Under the pieces are notes generated by a model. It was not told where the DNA came from. It saw nothing but the letters and a program-made list of their open reading frames with translations, and searched no databases. DNA of 64,000 nt, from positions 1 through 64,000 of the forward strand of contig DYKB01000008.1 in the NCBI GenBank assembly GCA_020722815.1, given 5' to 3'. The stretch is from Caldithrix sp. Lineage in GTDB: Bacteria; Zhuqueibacterota; Zhuqueibacteria; Thermofontimicrobiales; Sulfurfontimicrobiaceae. This document shows, piece by piece, positions 55,138 through 63,134 of this stretch. A program made the position numbers and the translations under genes. Each line of letters begins with the position of its first letter. Within the stretch, counting starts at the first letter, position 1.

Positions 55138-55809
55138 ATGATTTATCAGAATGCCAGAATTGGTCAGAATTGTCTTATTCAACATAATGTCACGATTGGC
55201 CTCGCTTCACGTCGCTATCTCAGAGAAGATGAATCCAAATGGCCGGTAACCACGCTTGGTGATAATTGTGTGCTGCGTACGGGAACGGTGATTTATTGTG
55301 ATACTCAAATCGGAAATAAATTTGAGGGCGGTCATAATTTGCTCATTCGGGAAAACACCAAAATCGGGAATAATATTATGATTGGGAGTAATGCGGTAAT
55401 CGAGGATGAGGTTGTGATCGGTGATGGTTGCCGTATCCAGTCCATGGCGTTTATTCCCGGGCGTGTGGTGATTGAAGAGCAGGTATTTATTGGCCCGAAT
55501 GTTGTTTTTATTAATGATCCCCATCCGATGTACTGCCCGAAATATCCGGAGTGCGTTGGTGGCGCAACGGTCAAAAAATTGGTGCGTATCGGGGCAAATT
55601 GTACGATTCTCCCCGGCATCACCATTGGTGAAAATTCTCTGGTCGCGGCCGGTTCAGTGGTCATCAAAGACGTCCCGCCAAATTCGGTGGTCGCCGGAAA
55701 TCCAGCCAAAGTCATCCGAAATATTGATGAATTGGGTTGTCGCATGGGCTTTTTTGAACACGCTTATGACTGGGAACCTTATTTAAGCTATAAAAAATCA
55801 AAAAAGTAA
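55138..55809 (+). CDS. Left-handed beta-helix acetyltransferase (WbpD-like)
   Basis: 223 residues from ATG 55138, chosen because GGAGGTG lies 6 bases upstream; an upstream in-frame start at 55108 overlaps the previous gene and lacks support. Nearly the whole protein is hexapeptide repeats (I/V-G-x-N-x pattern: ARIGQNCLIQHNVTIG, TKIGNNIMIGSNAVIEDEVVIGDG). The FINDPHPMYCP loop and the trailing VVAGNPAKVIRNI are typical of the acyltransferase family. In the Wbp pathway it would N-acetylate the 3-amino group of the UDP-uronate. It follows the Gfo/Idh gene by 1 bp, so the two are coupled. Confidence 0.88.
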   Translation: MIYQNARIGQNCLIQHNVTIGLASRRYLREDESKWPVTTLGDNCVLRTGTVIYCDTQIGNKFEGGHNLLIRENTKIGNNIMIGSNAVIEDEVVIGDGCRIQSMAFIPGRVVIEEQVFIGPNVVFINDPHPMYCPKYPECVGGATVKKLVRIGANCTILPGITIGENSLVAAGSVVIKDVPPNSVVAGNPAKVIRNIDELGCRMGFFEHAYDWEPYLSYKKSKK

Positions 55810-56123
55810 TTGATTAAAACAGAAATTTTTCATGATGGCCGTCAGGTTTTTCGAATATTTAACCTGACGGCTCTATCGTTTATTGCTGGTGCATGGTTTC
55901 GTTCTTTTAATGAGTGTGAGCCCTGGAATAGGCTATTCAAAGCAATATTTTTGGACAGAATTTTGCATAAGCTGCAATTAAAATTTAACTTATCAGAAGT
56001 TGGTTTTCTCCTGAATTGGTAAGAAACTTCTTGATTTTAATGGATTTTATCATTATTTTTCATGTTTAAAATGATCTTATTTGCCGGATGATGTTGTCTT
56101 GAGCTTTTTAACAGGGATGTTTT
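55810..56123. other. Intergenic region with an 11-bp inverted repeat
   Basis: 314 bp between the acetyltransferase and the large secreted-protein gene. GCCGTCAGGTT (55838-55848) pairs perfectly with AACCTGACGGC (55861-55871) across a 12-base loop; no T-run follows, so it is not a classic terminator. A 70-codon TTG-start frame runs over the hairpin (55810-56022) without SD or domain and is not accepted. Confidence 0.55.
55838..55871 (+). repeat. Perfect 11-bp inverted repeat after acetyltransferase gene
   Basis: GCCGTCAGGTT and AACCTGACGGC form a strong stem directly downstream of the acetyltransferase stop at 55809. It may stabilise the upstream mRNA or terminate transcription inefficiently (CTCTATCG follows rather than T's). 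Confidence 0.6.
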
Positions 56124-58445
56124 ATGTACAGGTACTTTACAAAAGTCTGGCCTGTTATTTTGAGCATATTGGTCGGATTTTATTTTAGCTCCACAAATGC
56201 GACAGAAAAGATAGTTTATGAGAATGATACATATTATTTTATAAATACGCACAATTACATTTTACTTGTTTCAAAAGATAGCGGGATGCTCGAATCAGCC
56301 CGCTTGAAAAATAGTTCTTTTCAAATTGCTTCGGATTATCCGGGGTTCAGCTTGTTTTTCACTGAGTTTGGTTTACAATTACCAGATTCAATTTATGAAA
56401 TCTTTTCCAATTCCGAACTGAAAACATTTGGTGGAACAGTCAATTCGTTCTGTTTTGAAGATGACGAATATGCCCGACTGGAATTTGTCTGGGATAATCC
56501 TTATATTCAAACCGGGTGGGATTATAATTTCTTTCAGGATCAAAAGTATTTTATCGTAAATTTGAAAAGATTGGTTAAAACCACAGCCGTTTATTCGAAT
56601 CACCAACAGTGTGTCATGGCCAATTCCGATTTTGATAATACTTTTTTGGTTAATTATGAAGGAAACTGGTTTCAAACCATGTCGAAAGGAAATGTGGGTC
56701 CCGGCGCCATGGAAAGTTCGGCGAGTTTTCAGCATTCAATGTACACCGCGATTGATTGCGGAAAAAGTTCACGGTTTCCAGCGTTAGGGTGGTATCAGTC
56801 ACGATATGATGTAACTTTTGGTATTATCATCCCCTGGGTGAGTGCTAACCAGCGAATGACAATTTCGTACCATGGCGGTGGCCGAACGCCCGAGCCCCGG
56901 CATCCGGGATTTTCGGAATGTCAAATCAATTGGTTCGGAAAAGCTGACAGCGAAGCATTGCTGTTGAAGGCCGGTACTGAATATAGCATGAAAATGGTCT
57001 ATTATCTCGGCATCGGTTCGATTGATTCATTAGACAGGTTTAATCTTAATCTTTTTAATAACAGTCACTTTGATAGCAAAAAATGTGAAGATTATTCGAT
57101 CGCCAGTTGGGGGGGGCGTCGCGCTTACTTACGACAATACACCTGGACCTTTCCCCAGGCCAGTTCGAATTATATTAATACTCAGGAATTGTTTGAGCCT
57201 CGGGCCGTCTCGATTCCAAGATGTCAGAATGGCAGTCCCTGGCCACATTTATTTGACATACGGGTTATTCATCAGGATGAGAATAACCAAAAAATTGATT
57301 TGACGCCAATTCCAGAGCAAAATGGTCGGGTCAAATTATTTCAAAATGTAGAAAATCAATCCGGAAATGATTGGTACGAAGGTACTGTGACCTGGCTGGT
57401 CGATTCGCTTGGAAATCGGTTGAGCTATCGGATTTATCCCGAAAGCGACAAAATAACCGTTTCAGGAGAAATCACCGCACCGATTCAAAAGAAAGTTGGA
57501 ACATTATATATTGGTCTGCCCTTTTCCGCGCGGGTTAAGTTGGTGAAAAAACTGACGGATTTCATCCGGGACATTCGCACGAGTGATACCAACTATGGGG
57601 AGATCGGAATCACGTTGTACGATTTGGAAGGGATTGCCAGGGTAGAGCAGGATGTTTTTGAATTACGATTGATAATTGATACAGCCGCGGCTAATCCTGA
57701 ACGATCGTGGAAATATCAATTTCGACTTTTTCCCCATCGGGGAACTCGTGTTGAAAGCGCGGGGGAAATTACGTCATTTTTATCAAAGCCTGAAGAAAGT
57801 TATTATGAACATTATCTTGGTTATCCCTCGCTTACTAAAGTCGCGAACTGGGGAATTTGTCCCGATTACCGGCTGACATTTATTGATGCTGTTGTGACGC
57901 CGGATTCAGCCCGATTCCTTTCCGCGAAAATTTATGCGCAAAAAGGCGATTATCGCATCAGCTTTTTCGTTAAAGATACGCCGGTAAAGGCCATTCATAT
58001 CAATAATCAGGTGTTAAATCGCCAACGCTGGTTCTTTCAATCGGATAGTGGGGTCGTTCGAATTCAAAATAAGTGGGATGGCTTGACCAAAATTGACTTT
58101 TTTCAGCATGCTTCTCCCGCCATTATTGAAACAGGTGTCGGACCGGAATGGTTGAGCATTAAGAAAAATAATGAATTTAAATTTTCCATATTTCCAAATC
58201 CGTTTAATGCTGGAACTCAAATAAAAATTAACTTGCCATGGGAACAAGATTTATTTATTGGCATTTATAATCTTTTCGGGCAAATCGTCAAAATTGTAAA
58301 CGAAAAACCGCTGACTGCTGGCTCAGCAACTTTCTGTTGGGAGGGAACTGATTTTCAGGGAAAGACATGCTCCAGCGGGATTTATTTTATTGCTGTACGA
58401 GCTGAGGCTTTTCATCAGACCAAACGGGTTTTATTGATTAGATAA
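56124..58445 (+). CDS. Large secreted protein with T9SS-like C-terminal sorting domain
   Basis: 773 residues. A signal peptide covers about 1-27 (VWPVILSILVGFYFSSTNA). The main part (about 30-690) is not a family I recognise; its beta-rich, Trp/Tyr-rich pattern suggests a carbohydrate-active or carbohydrate-binding fold. The last 85 or so residues form a type A sorting-like tail: FSIFPNPFNAGTQIKINLPWEQDLFIGIYNLFGQIVKIV, then SGIYFIAV and KTKRVLLI-like basic ending. Such tails direct proteins through the type IX secretion system in FCB bacteria. Its place in the polysaccharide locus suggests it binds or processes that glycan outside the cell. No SD is strong; ATG 56124. Confidence 0.8.
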   Translation: MYRYFTKVWPVILSILVGFYFSSTNATEKIVYENDTYYFINTHNYILLVSKDSGMLESARLKNSSFQIASDYPGFSLFFTEFGLQLPDSIYEIFSNSELKTFGGTVNSFCFEDDEYARLEFVWDNPYIQTGWDYNFFQDQKYFIVNLKRLVKTTAVYSNHQQCVMANSDFDNTFLVNYEGNWFQTMSKGNVGPGAMESSASFQHSMYTAIDCGKSSRFPALGWYQSRYDVTFGIIIPWVSANQRMTISYHGGGRTPEPRHPGFSECQINWFGKADSEALLLKAGTEYSMKMVYYLGIGSIDSLDRFNLNLFNNSHFDSKKCEDYSIASWGGRRAYLRQYTWTFPQASSNYINTQELFEPRAVSIPRCQNGSPWPHLFDIRVIHQDENNQKIDLTPIPEQNGRVKLFQNVENQSGNDWYEGTVTWLVDSLGNRLSYRIYPESDKITVSGEITAPIQKKVGTLYIGLPFSARVKLVKKLTDFIRDIRTSDTNYGEIGITLYDLEGIARVEQDVFELRLIIDTAAANPERSWKYQFRLFPHRGTRVESAGEITSFLSKPEESYYEHYLGYPSLTKVANWGICPDYRLTFIDAVVTPDSARFLSAKIYAQKGDYRISFFVKDTPVKAIHINNQVLNRQRWFFQSDSGVVRIQNKWDGLTKIDFFQHASPAIIETGVGPEWLSIKKNNEFKFSIFPNPFNAGTQIKINLPWEQDLFIGIYNLFGQIVKIVNEKPLTAGSATFCWEGTDFQGKTCSSGIYFIAVRAEAFHQTKRVLLIR

Positions 58446-58853
58446 TTATACTTATTGTGAAATGGTTTTCGGGTTTATAGAGATGGGACCCACCCCTAAA
58501 TTCCCTTCAGAAAAGGGACTTGGAATTGTGAGCTATACGAAATTTAAAAGAAAAAGCCTAAATTGTCTCCTGGGAAGGGCCCGGGGTGGGTTTATTGCTT
58601 ATTTCTTTACCTTGATCACCGAATCCGAAAATCATGTTAGGATATTTAACGAATGACTTTTTTGTTTTTATAACTATTCAGGTTGTTTAGACTTTAGCGT
58701 TTCAGGCTGTTCGTGTCAACCAAATGTTTTTTAGTATTACTTCAGGTAGTGTGTAAGGAATTGCTGCCAGCTTTTCCTGAAAACCAAACCCCTACAGCCG
58801 ATTAAGCCAAGTCAGTTAATTCCATATTTTACGCTGAGGGTTTTAAAGAAAAA
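58446..58853. other. Intergenic region with a palindromic repeat
   Basis: 408 bp between the secreted-protein gene and the second GT4 gene. It holds an imperfect palindromic repeat (58488-58591). A 64-codon frame (58462-58656) spans that repeat and is not credible. No promoter of good quality was found. Confidence 0.55.
58488..58591. repeat. ACCCACCCC palindromic intergenic repeat
   Basis: ACCCACCCC (58488-58496) is matched by its exact reverse complement GGGGTGGGT (58583-58591), and the next segments also match in part (CCCTTCAG versus CTGGGAAGGG). An inner CCCTT/AAGGG hairpin is present. The CACCCCTAAAT... and GGGGTGGGT ends resemble a common bacterial intergenic repeat, but only one copy is in the window. 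Confidence 0.55.
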
Positions 58854-60116
58854 ATGAAGATTTTGCAGACCGCACGATGGTTTTTTCCGCATACAGGCGG
58901 TGGCACGATTCGGGTTTATAATATCGCCAAAAATCTGGTCAAACTCGGGCATGAAGTCCATCTGCTCGTTCATCATCCGGATTCGATTGAGCAATGCAAT
59001 GTCAATCACACCGATGAAAAAATCAAGCTTCAGGAAGAATATGACGGGATTCATGTCTATCGGCTTCCTTATTATCCACCAAATTTTCTTTACTGGTCAA
59101 TTAGCATCCCGTTGATGACCCGTAAGGCATATCAGATTATTCGTCAGCAAAAAATTGATGTAGTACTTTCCGATAATCCCCCATATTTGGTGGGAACAGC
59201 TTCTTATCTTGCCAGTCGCATGGCCTCAATACCCATGGTAATCAATGTTCATGATGTATGGGGGGCAACGCATTATTCATCGATTCAATATAAAGTCGGT
59301 GCCATGCTGGAACAATTTTGTACCCGCAAGATTGGCCATTTTGTGACAGTATCTGAAGGGTTGCGGACCGTTTTGTCAGATAGTTTCCAGATTCCGACAG
59401 AAAATATCGGTGTGGCTGCGAATGCCATCGATTTAAGTCGTTTTAATATCAATCAGAACCAGGTTGATCAAATATTAGCCCGCTATCTGCAATTTAACTT
59501 GAAAAAATCAGAAAAATATGTTGTTTTTGTAGGAATCATGCGCCAGTGGGCAGGCGTTCAGTACCTCATCGAAGCTTTTGGAAAAGTGATTCAGGTTCAT
59601 CCGGAACTGAAATTATTGCTGGTTGGCGGCGGTGGTGATAAAGAATGGTTTATAGAATTGGCGCAAAAATTTCAAATAATGGATCATGTCATCTTCACCG
59701 ATGCCCTGCCATACATTGATATTCCGGCTTTTATTTCGCTGGGAACAATCGCTTGTGCACCTTTTCCATCCACCCGGGTGACCGATCAGAAACAACTCAT
59801 GTCACCATTAAAAGTGCTGGAATATATGGCCGCTGGAAAAGCCGTCATTGCCAGCCATGTGGGCGGTATGGAAAATTATATCACCGATCATCAGACCGGG
59901 TTGATGGTACCCCCGGGTGATGTGGATGCGCTTGCTAACAAAATTATTTATTTGGTTGAAAAGCCAGAACTTATTAAAAAATTAGGCGATAATGCCAGAG
60001 AATTTGTTCAGAATGAAAAATTCGGCTGGCTGGCCAGTGCAAAAGTCGTTGAAAAAATGCTGCTGGAATCGCAAAATCATTTTCTTAACAGTAATCTTGA
60101 AAACATATCGAAATAA
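58854..60116 (+). CDS. GT4-family glycosyltransferase, copy 2
   Basis: 420 residues of the GT-B fold. The N-terminal half has KILQTARWFFPHTGGGTIRVYNIAKNLVKLGHEVHLLVH, with GTIRV a typical acceptor-side loop. The donor half has YVVFVGIMRQWAGVQYLIEAFGKVI, LLLVGGGGDKEWF, and an E-x7-E-like block in TRVTDQKQLMSPLKVLEYMAAGKAVIASHVGGMENYI. It is a retaining GT4 of the glycan locus, acting at the inner face of the membrane. Sugar donor unknown. The wecB-type gene starts 7 bp after its stop. Confidence 0.92.
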   Translation: MKILQTARWFFPHTGGGTIRVYNIAKNLVKLGHEVHLLVHHPDSIEQCNVNHTDEKIKLQEEYDGIHVYRLPYYPPNFLYWSISIPLMTRKAYQIIRQQKIDVVLSDNPPYLVGTASYLASRMASIPMVINVHDVWGATHYSSIQYKVGAMLEQFCTRKIGHFVTVSEGLRTVLSDSFQIPTENIGVAANAIDLSRFNINQNQVDQILARYLQFNLKKSEKYVVFVGIMRQWAGVQYLIEAFGKVIQVHPELKLLLVGGGGDKEWFIELAQKFQIMDHVIFTDALPYIDIPAFISLGTIACAPFPSTRVTDQKQLMSPLKVLEYMAAGKAVIASHVGGMENYITDHQTGLMVPPGDVDALANKIIYLVEKPELIKKLGDNAREFVQNEKFGWLASAKVVEKMLLESQNHFLNSNLENISK

Positions 60117-60122
60117 TACCCT

Positions 60123-61238
60123 ATGTCCTCAAAAATAAAGATATCCATCATCATCGGTACCCGTCCGGAATTAATCAAAATCAGTTCCCTGTTGCGACGA
60201 TTATCCATGAGTAACAATTTCGAATTTCAGTTTATTGATACGGGGCAGCATTATGACTATGAAATGGATAAAATCTTCTGTGAAGAGTTAAAACTGCCGC
60301 CGCCGATTTTCCTCGATTTAGGTTCCAGTACGCCGGCGCATCAGGTCGGTCGTGCCATGATCCTGGTTGAAAAACAGTTGCAGCCTTTTAATCCCGATGT
60401 TGCCCTCGTCGTTGGCGATACCAATTCAACCCTGTCCGGTACGCTGACAGCTATCAAAATGAACATTCCGGTGGCGCATCTGGAGGCTGGATTGCGGAGC
60501 TTTGATCGCACCATGCCCGAGGAGATGAATCGCATCGTAGTCGATCATGTCTCGCGCTGGCTTTTTGCCCCCACGCAGCAGGCGATTGATAATCTCGTGG
60601 CTGAAGGAATTGAAAAAGACAAAATTACTTTCACCTACGATATTCATGTTGATGTATTGAATGACCATTTTTCGCTGGCGAAGGAAAATTCCAAAATTTT
60701 ACGGGAATTGAATCTCGATAAATTTGTGCTCATAACCTGTCATCGGCAGAGCAACACCGATTCCCCTGAAAATCTGGCCAATATCGTTGACGCCCTGATC
60801 GAACTGGCCAAGAATTTTACCATCGTTTTTCCGGTGCATCCCCGAACCGACAAGAAGCTGAAAGAATTTAACCTGTATGAGAAACTGGTCAGTAAATCGA
60901 ATATTAAATTAATTAAGCCGGTTGGTTTTTTTGATTTTCTCAATCTCATGGGTCATGCCGCGTGTGTCATTACAGATTCCGGTGGGGTTCAGAAAGAGAC
61001 GCTGATTTTGAAGGTTCCCTGTGTGACAATTCGTGAAAATACCGAATGGATCGAAACCATTGCAGCCGGCGCAAATGTCCTGGCCGGTACCGATAAATCA
61101 AAAATTGTTGCAGAAGTCATGCGAATGGCGCAGCCTGATTTTCACCAATTTATGCAAATGGTGAGAAATCCTTATGGGAATGGTGAAACAAGCCAGATAA
61201 TTTTAAACCGACTTAGCAGTGATTTGCACCAGAAATGA
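60123..61238 (+). CDS. wecB: UDP-GlcNAc 2-epimerase family (WecB/WbpI), copy 2
   Basis: 371 residues of the same family as the enzyme at 45498. Signatures are IIGTRPELIKISSLLRR, DTGQHYDYEMDKIFCEELKLPPP, LVVGDTNSTLSGTLTAIK, HLEAGLRSFDRTMPEEMNR, TCHRQSNTDSPENL, and ITDSGGVQKETLILKVPCVTIRENTEWIETI. The IRENTEWIET ending differs from the ENTERPVT of copy 1, and this WETI-like form is closer to the WbpI type that epimerises UDP-2,3-diacetamido-2,3-dideoxyglucuronate. That substrate is inferred. The gene is 7 bp after the GT4 gene. Confidence 0.92.
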   Translation: MSSKIKISIIIGTRPELIKISSLLRRLSMSNNFEFQFIDTGQHYDYEMDKIFCEELKLPPPIFLDLGSSTPAHQVGRAMILVEKQLQPFNPDVALVVGDTNSTLSGTLTAIKMNIPVAHLEAGLRSFDRTMPEEMNRIVVDHVSRWLFAPTQQAIDNLVAEGIEKDKITFTYDIHVDVLNDHFSLAKENSKILRELNLDKFVLITCHRQSNTDSPENLANIVDALIELAKNFTIVFPVHPRTDKKLKEFNLYEKLVSKSNIKLIKPVGFFDFLNLMGHAACVITDSGGVQKETLILKVPCVTIRENTEWIETIAAGANVLAGTDKSKIVAEVMRMAQPDFHQFMQMVRNPYGNGETSQIILNRLSSDLHQK

Positions 61239-61731
61239 ACTTTTTTATATTTTCCCTCGATTGGCGTATAATTTGAACAGGCATTAGCTCCTCTTTTTCA
61301 TAAATTAATATTTTCTTTGGACAGGATTGGCGTGATAAAAAAGATTTAAGTGGATTATTTTGGGGGGGATATTGTTAACACTTCGTTTGATGAGTGCCAA
61401 TAATTAAGATTAATTTTCTTTTCATATCCTCCTGAGAAAGCGTTTCCGTTGGCAGGGCTCAGGACAAGTTTTGCTGACGAAGAATCCAGTGCAGGCATTA
61501 CGTCGGCATTCAGCATGGCAGAAGAATGTTATTCGACGACGTAGAATTATGTAGCCACTTCCTTATTTTTCCCCGCCATCATACAAATCCTGTTACAAAA
61601 ATACTTTTCAGCTCTATTTTTTATTTGCATTTTATCAGAAATTTTCATAATTAAACGTGCGACAATCAGTGTTTCTTGTCTGCAAGGGGAATCAAAATTC
61701 AGGAATTTAAACAGAAACCATAAGTTTATTT
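61239..61731. other. Intergenic region, nothing recognised
   Basis: 493 bp between the second epimerase and the initiating sugar transferase. No credible gene, promoter or clear repeat; a weak ACGTCG/CGACGT symmetry around 61500-61545 is not convincing. The gap is unusually large inside the locus and may hold a decayed gene or element. Confidence 0.45.
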
Positions 61732-63132
61732 ATGCCAAAATCAATTGAACGAATATTACTCCTGCTAAGTGATTTCACCATGGTGGTGCTGGCTTTTTTT
61801 CTGCTGAGTATCATCCGTCGTGAAATCGGAATTTTTGCCAGTGCGGATTTAAAGGAGATTTTTTATCTCGGCTCGGTCAGCTTTTTATTCTGGCTAATTA
61901 TTTTCATCTTTTTTGGCCTGTATCGTTCCTGGTACGCTCAATCCCGAATTGATGAATTTGTATCCATTATTAAAACACTCATCATCGGCTGCGGTATCAT
62001 TTTTTTGCTGACGATCGACCCCCAACGGGACTTTGAAGAGATCCCCTCAATTGGCCGCCTATCCGTTGTTACCTATTGGATTCTGCTGTTAATTATGGTA
62101 ACGACCGGAAGGTTGATCCTTCGCACCTTTCAGCGTAAGTTGCTGGAAAATGGCATCGGCGTTCGCAAGACCTTAATTATCGGCTGGAATGAAAAGGCCC
62201 GGCATTTATATGACGAAATCATAAAATTCCCGGCACTGGGTTATAAAGTCATTGGCTTTATTGATGACGAAGGCAATGCTACCAATCAATCCCATCGGGA
62301 TATACCTGTGTTGGGGAATATCAGACAAATAAGTCAACTGGTTCAGCGCTACCGGGTGGAAGAGATCATCATCGCCCTGAAGGCAAAATCACAAAAAAAA
62401 GTCCTCTATGCCATCAACCAATGCGATGGGTTGCCTGTAAATCTCAAAATTGTTCCCACGCTTTACCATATCATTATTGGCCAGGCGCGAACCAGCCAGA
62501 TTTATGGTTTTCCGCTGATTGAAATTCTGCCTGAAATGATGCCGGCCTGGGAAAAGAAAGTTAAGCGGTTTATTGATGTGATGGTTTCGTTAATTGTGAT
62601 CGTCTGTTTTTTACCCGTGTGGATTTTCCTTTCCCTCCTGATAAAATTAACTTCTGCTGGCCCGGTTTTTTATAAACAGAAACGGGTCGGTAAGGATGGT
62701 AAAATTTTTACCGTTTATAAATTCCGTTCCATGTATCAGGATGCCGAAAAACGCACCGGACCGGTCTGGGCTGGCAAAAAAGATCCGCGAATCACCCCTA
62801 TTGGCGGTATTTTACGAAAATTGCGATTGGATGAGGTACCGCAGTTTATCAATGTACTCGATGGCGATATGAGTCTGGTCGGCCCACGTCCTGAACGCCC
62901 CTATTTTGTGGATCATCTTAAACGACAGGTACCGCTTTATGCCCGACGTCTCAAAATTAAACCCGGAATTACCGGCTGGGCGCAAATTAAAGGCGATTAT
63001 GATACCTCCCTCGAAAGTGTGAAGAAAAAACTGGAATATGATCTGTTTTATATGGAAAGTATGTCACTGCGAATGGATTTGAAAATCATCTTCAACACAA
63101 TTTTAATCATGCTGCGCGGCAAGGGGCAATAA
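61732..63132 (+). CDS. Undecaprenyl-phosphate sugar phosphotransferase (WbaP/WcaJ-like)
   Basis: 466 residues. Four N-terminal TM helices (about 5-130) and a CoA-binding-like domain (about 140-265; LIIGWNEKARHLYDEI, GFIDDEG, IPVLGNIRQI) precede the bacterial sugar transferase domain (about 275-466). The domain has the re-entrant helix KRFIDVMVSLIVIVCFLPVW, the catalytic-region GPVFYKQKRVGKDGKIFTVYKFRSM, LDEVPQFINVLDGDMSLVGPRPERP and KPGITGWAQIKGDY. It attaches the first sugar phosphate to undecaprenyl phosphate, starting repeat-unit assembly. The specific sugar is not determined by the sequence. serS begins 2 bp later. Confidence 0.94.
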   Translation: MPKSIERILLLLSDFTMVVLAFFLLSIIRREIGIFASADLKEIFYLGSVSFLFWLIIFIFFGLYRSWYAQSRIDEFVSIIKTLIIGCGIIFLLTIDPQRDFEEIPSIGRLSVVTYWILLLIMVTTGRLILRTFQRKLLENGIGVRKTLIIGWNEKARHLYDEIIKFPALGYKVIGFIDDEGNATNQSHRDIPVLGNIRQISQLVQRYRVEEIIIALKAKSQKKVLYAINQCDGLPVNLKIVPTLYHIIIGQARTSQIYGFPLIEILPEMMPAWEKKVKRFIDVMVSLIVIVCFLPVWIFLSLLIKLTSAGPVFYKQKRVGKDGKIFTVYKFRSMYQDAEKRTGPVWAGKKDPRITPIGGILRKLRLDEVPQFINVLDGDMSLVGPRPERPYFVDHLKRQVPLYARRLKIKPGITGWAQIKGDYDTSLESVKKKLEYDLFYMESMSLRMDLKIIFNTILIMLRGKGQ

Positions 63133-63134
63133 AA

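Noticed and set aside
55810..56022. 70-codon TTG-start frame after the acetyltransferase gene
   Set aside because: It has no SD and runs through an 11-bp hairpin; amino acid sequence matches nothing I recognise.
58462..58656. 64-codon frame after the T9SS-tailed gene
   Set aside because: It spans the ACCCACCCC repeat and has no SD or domain.
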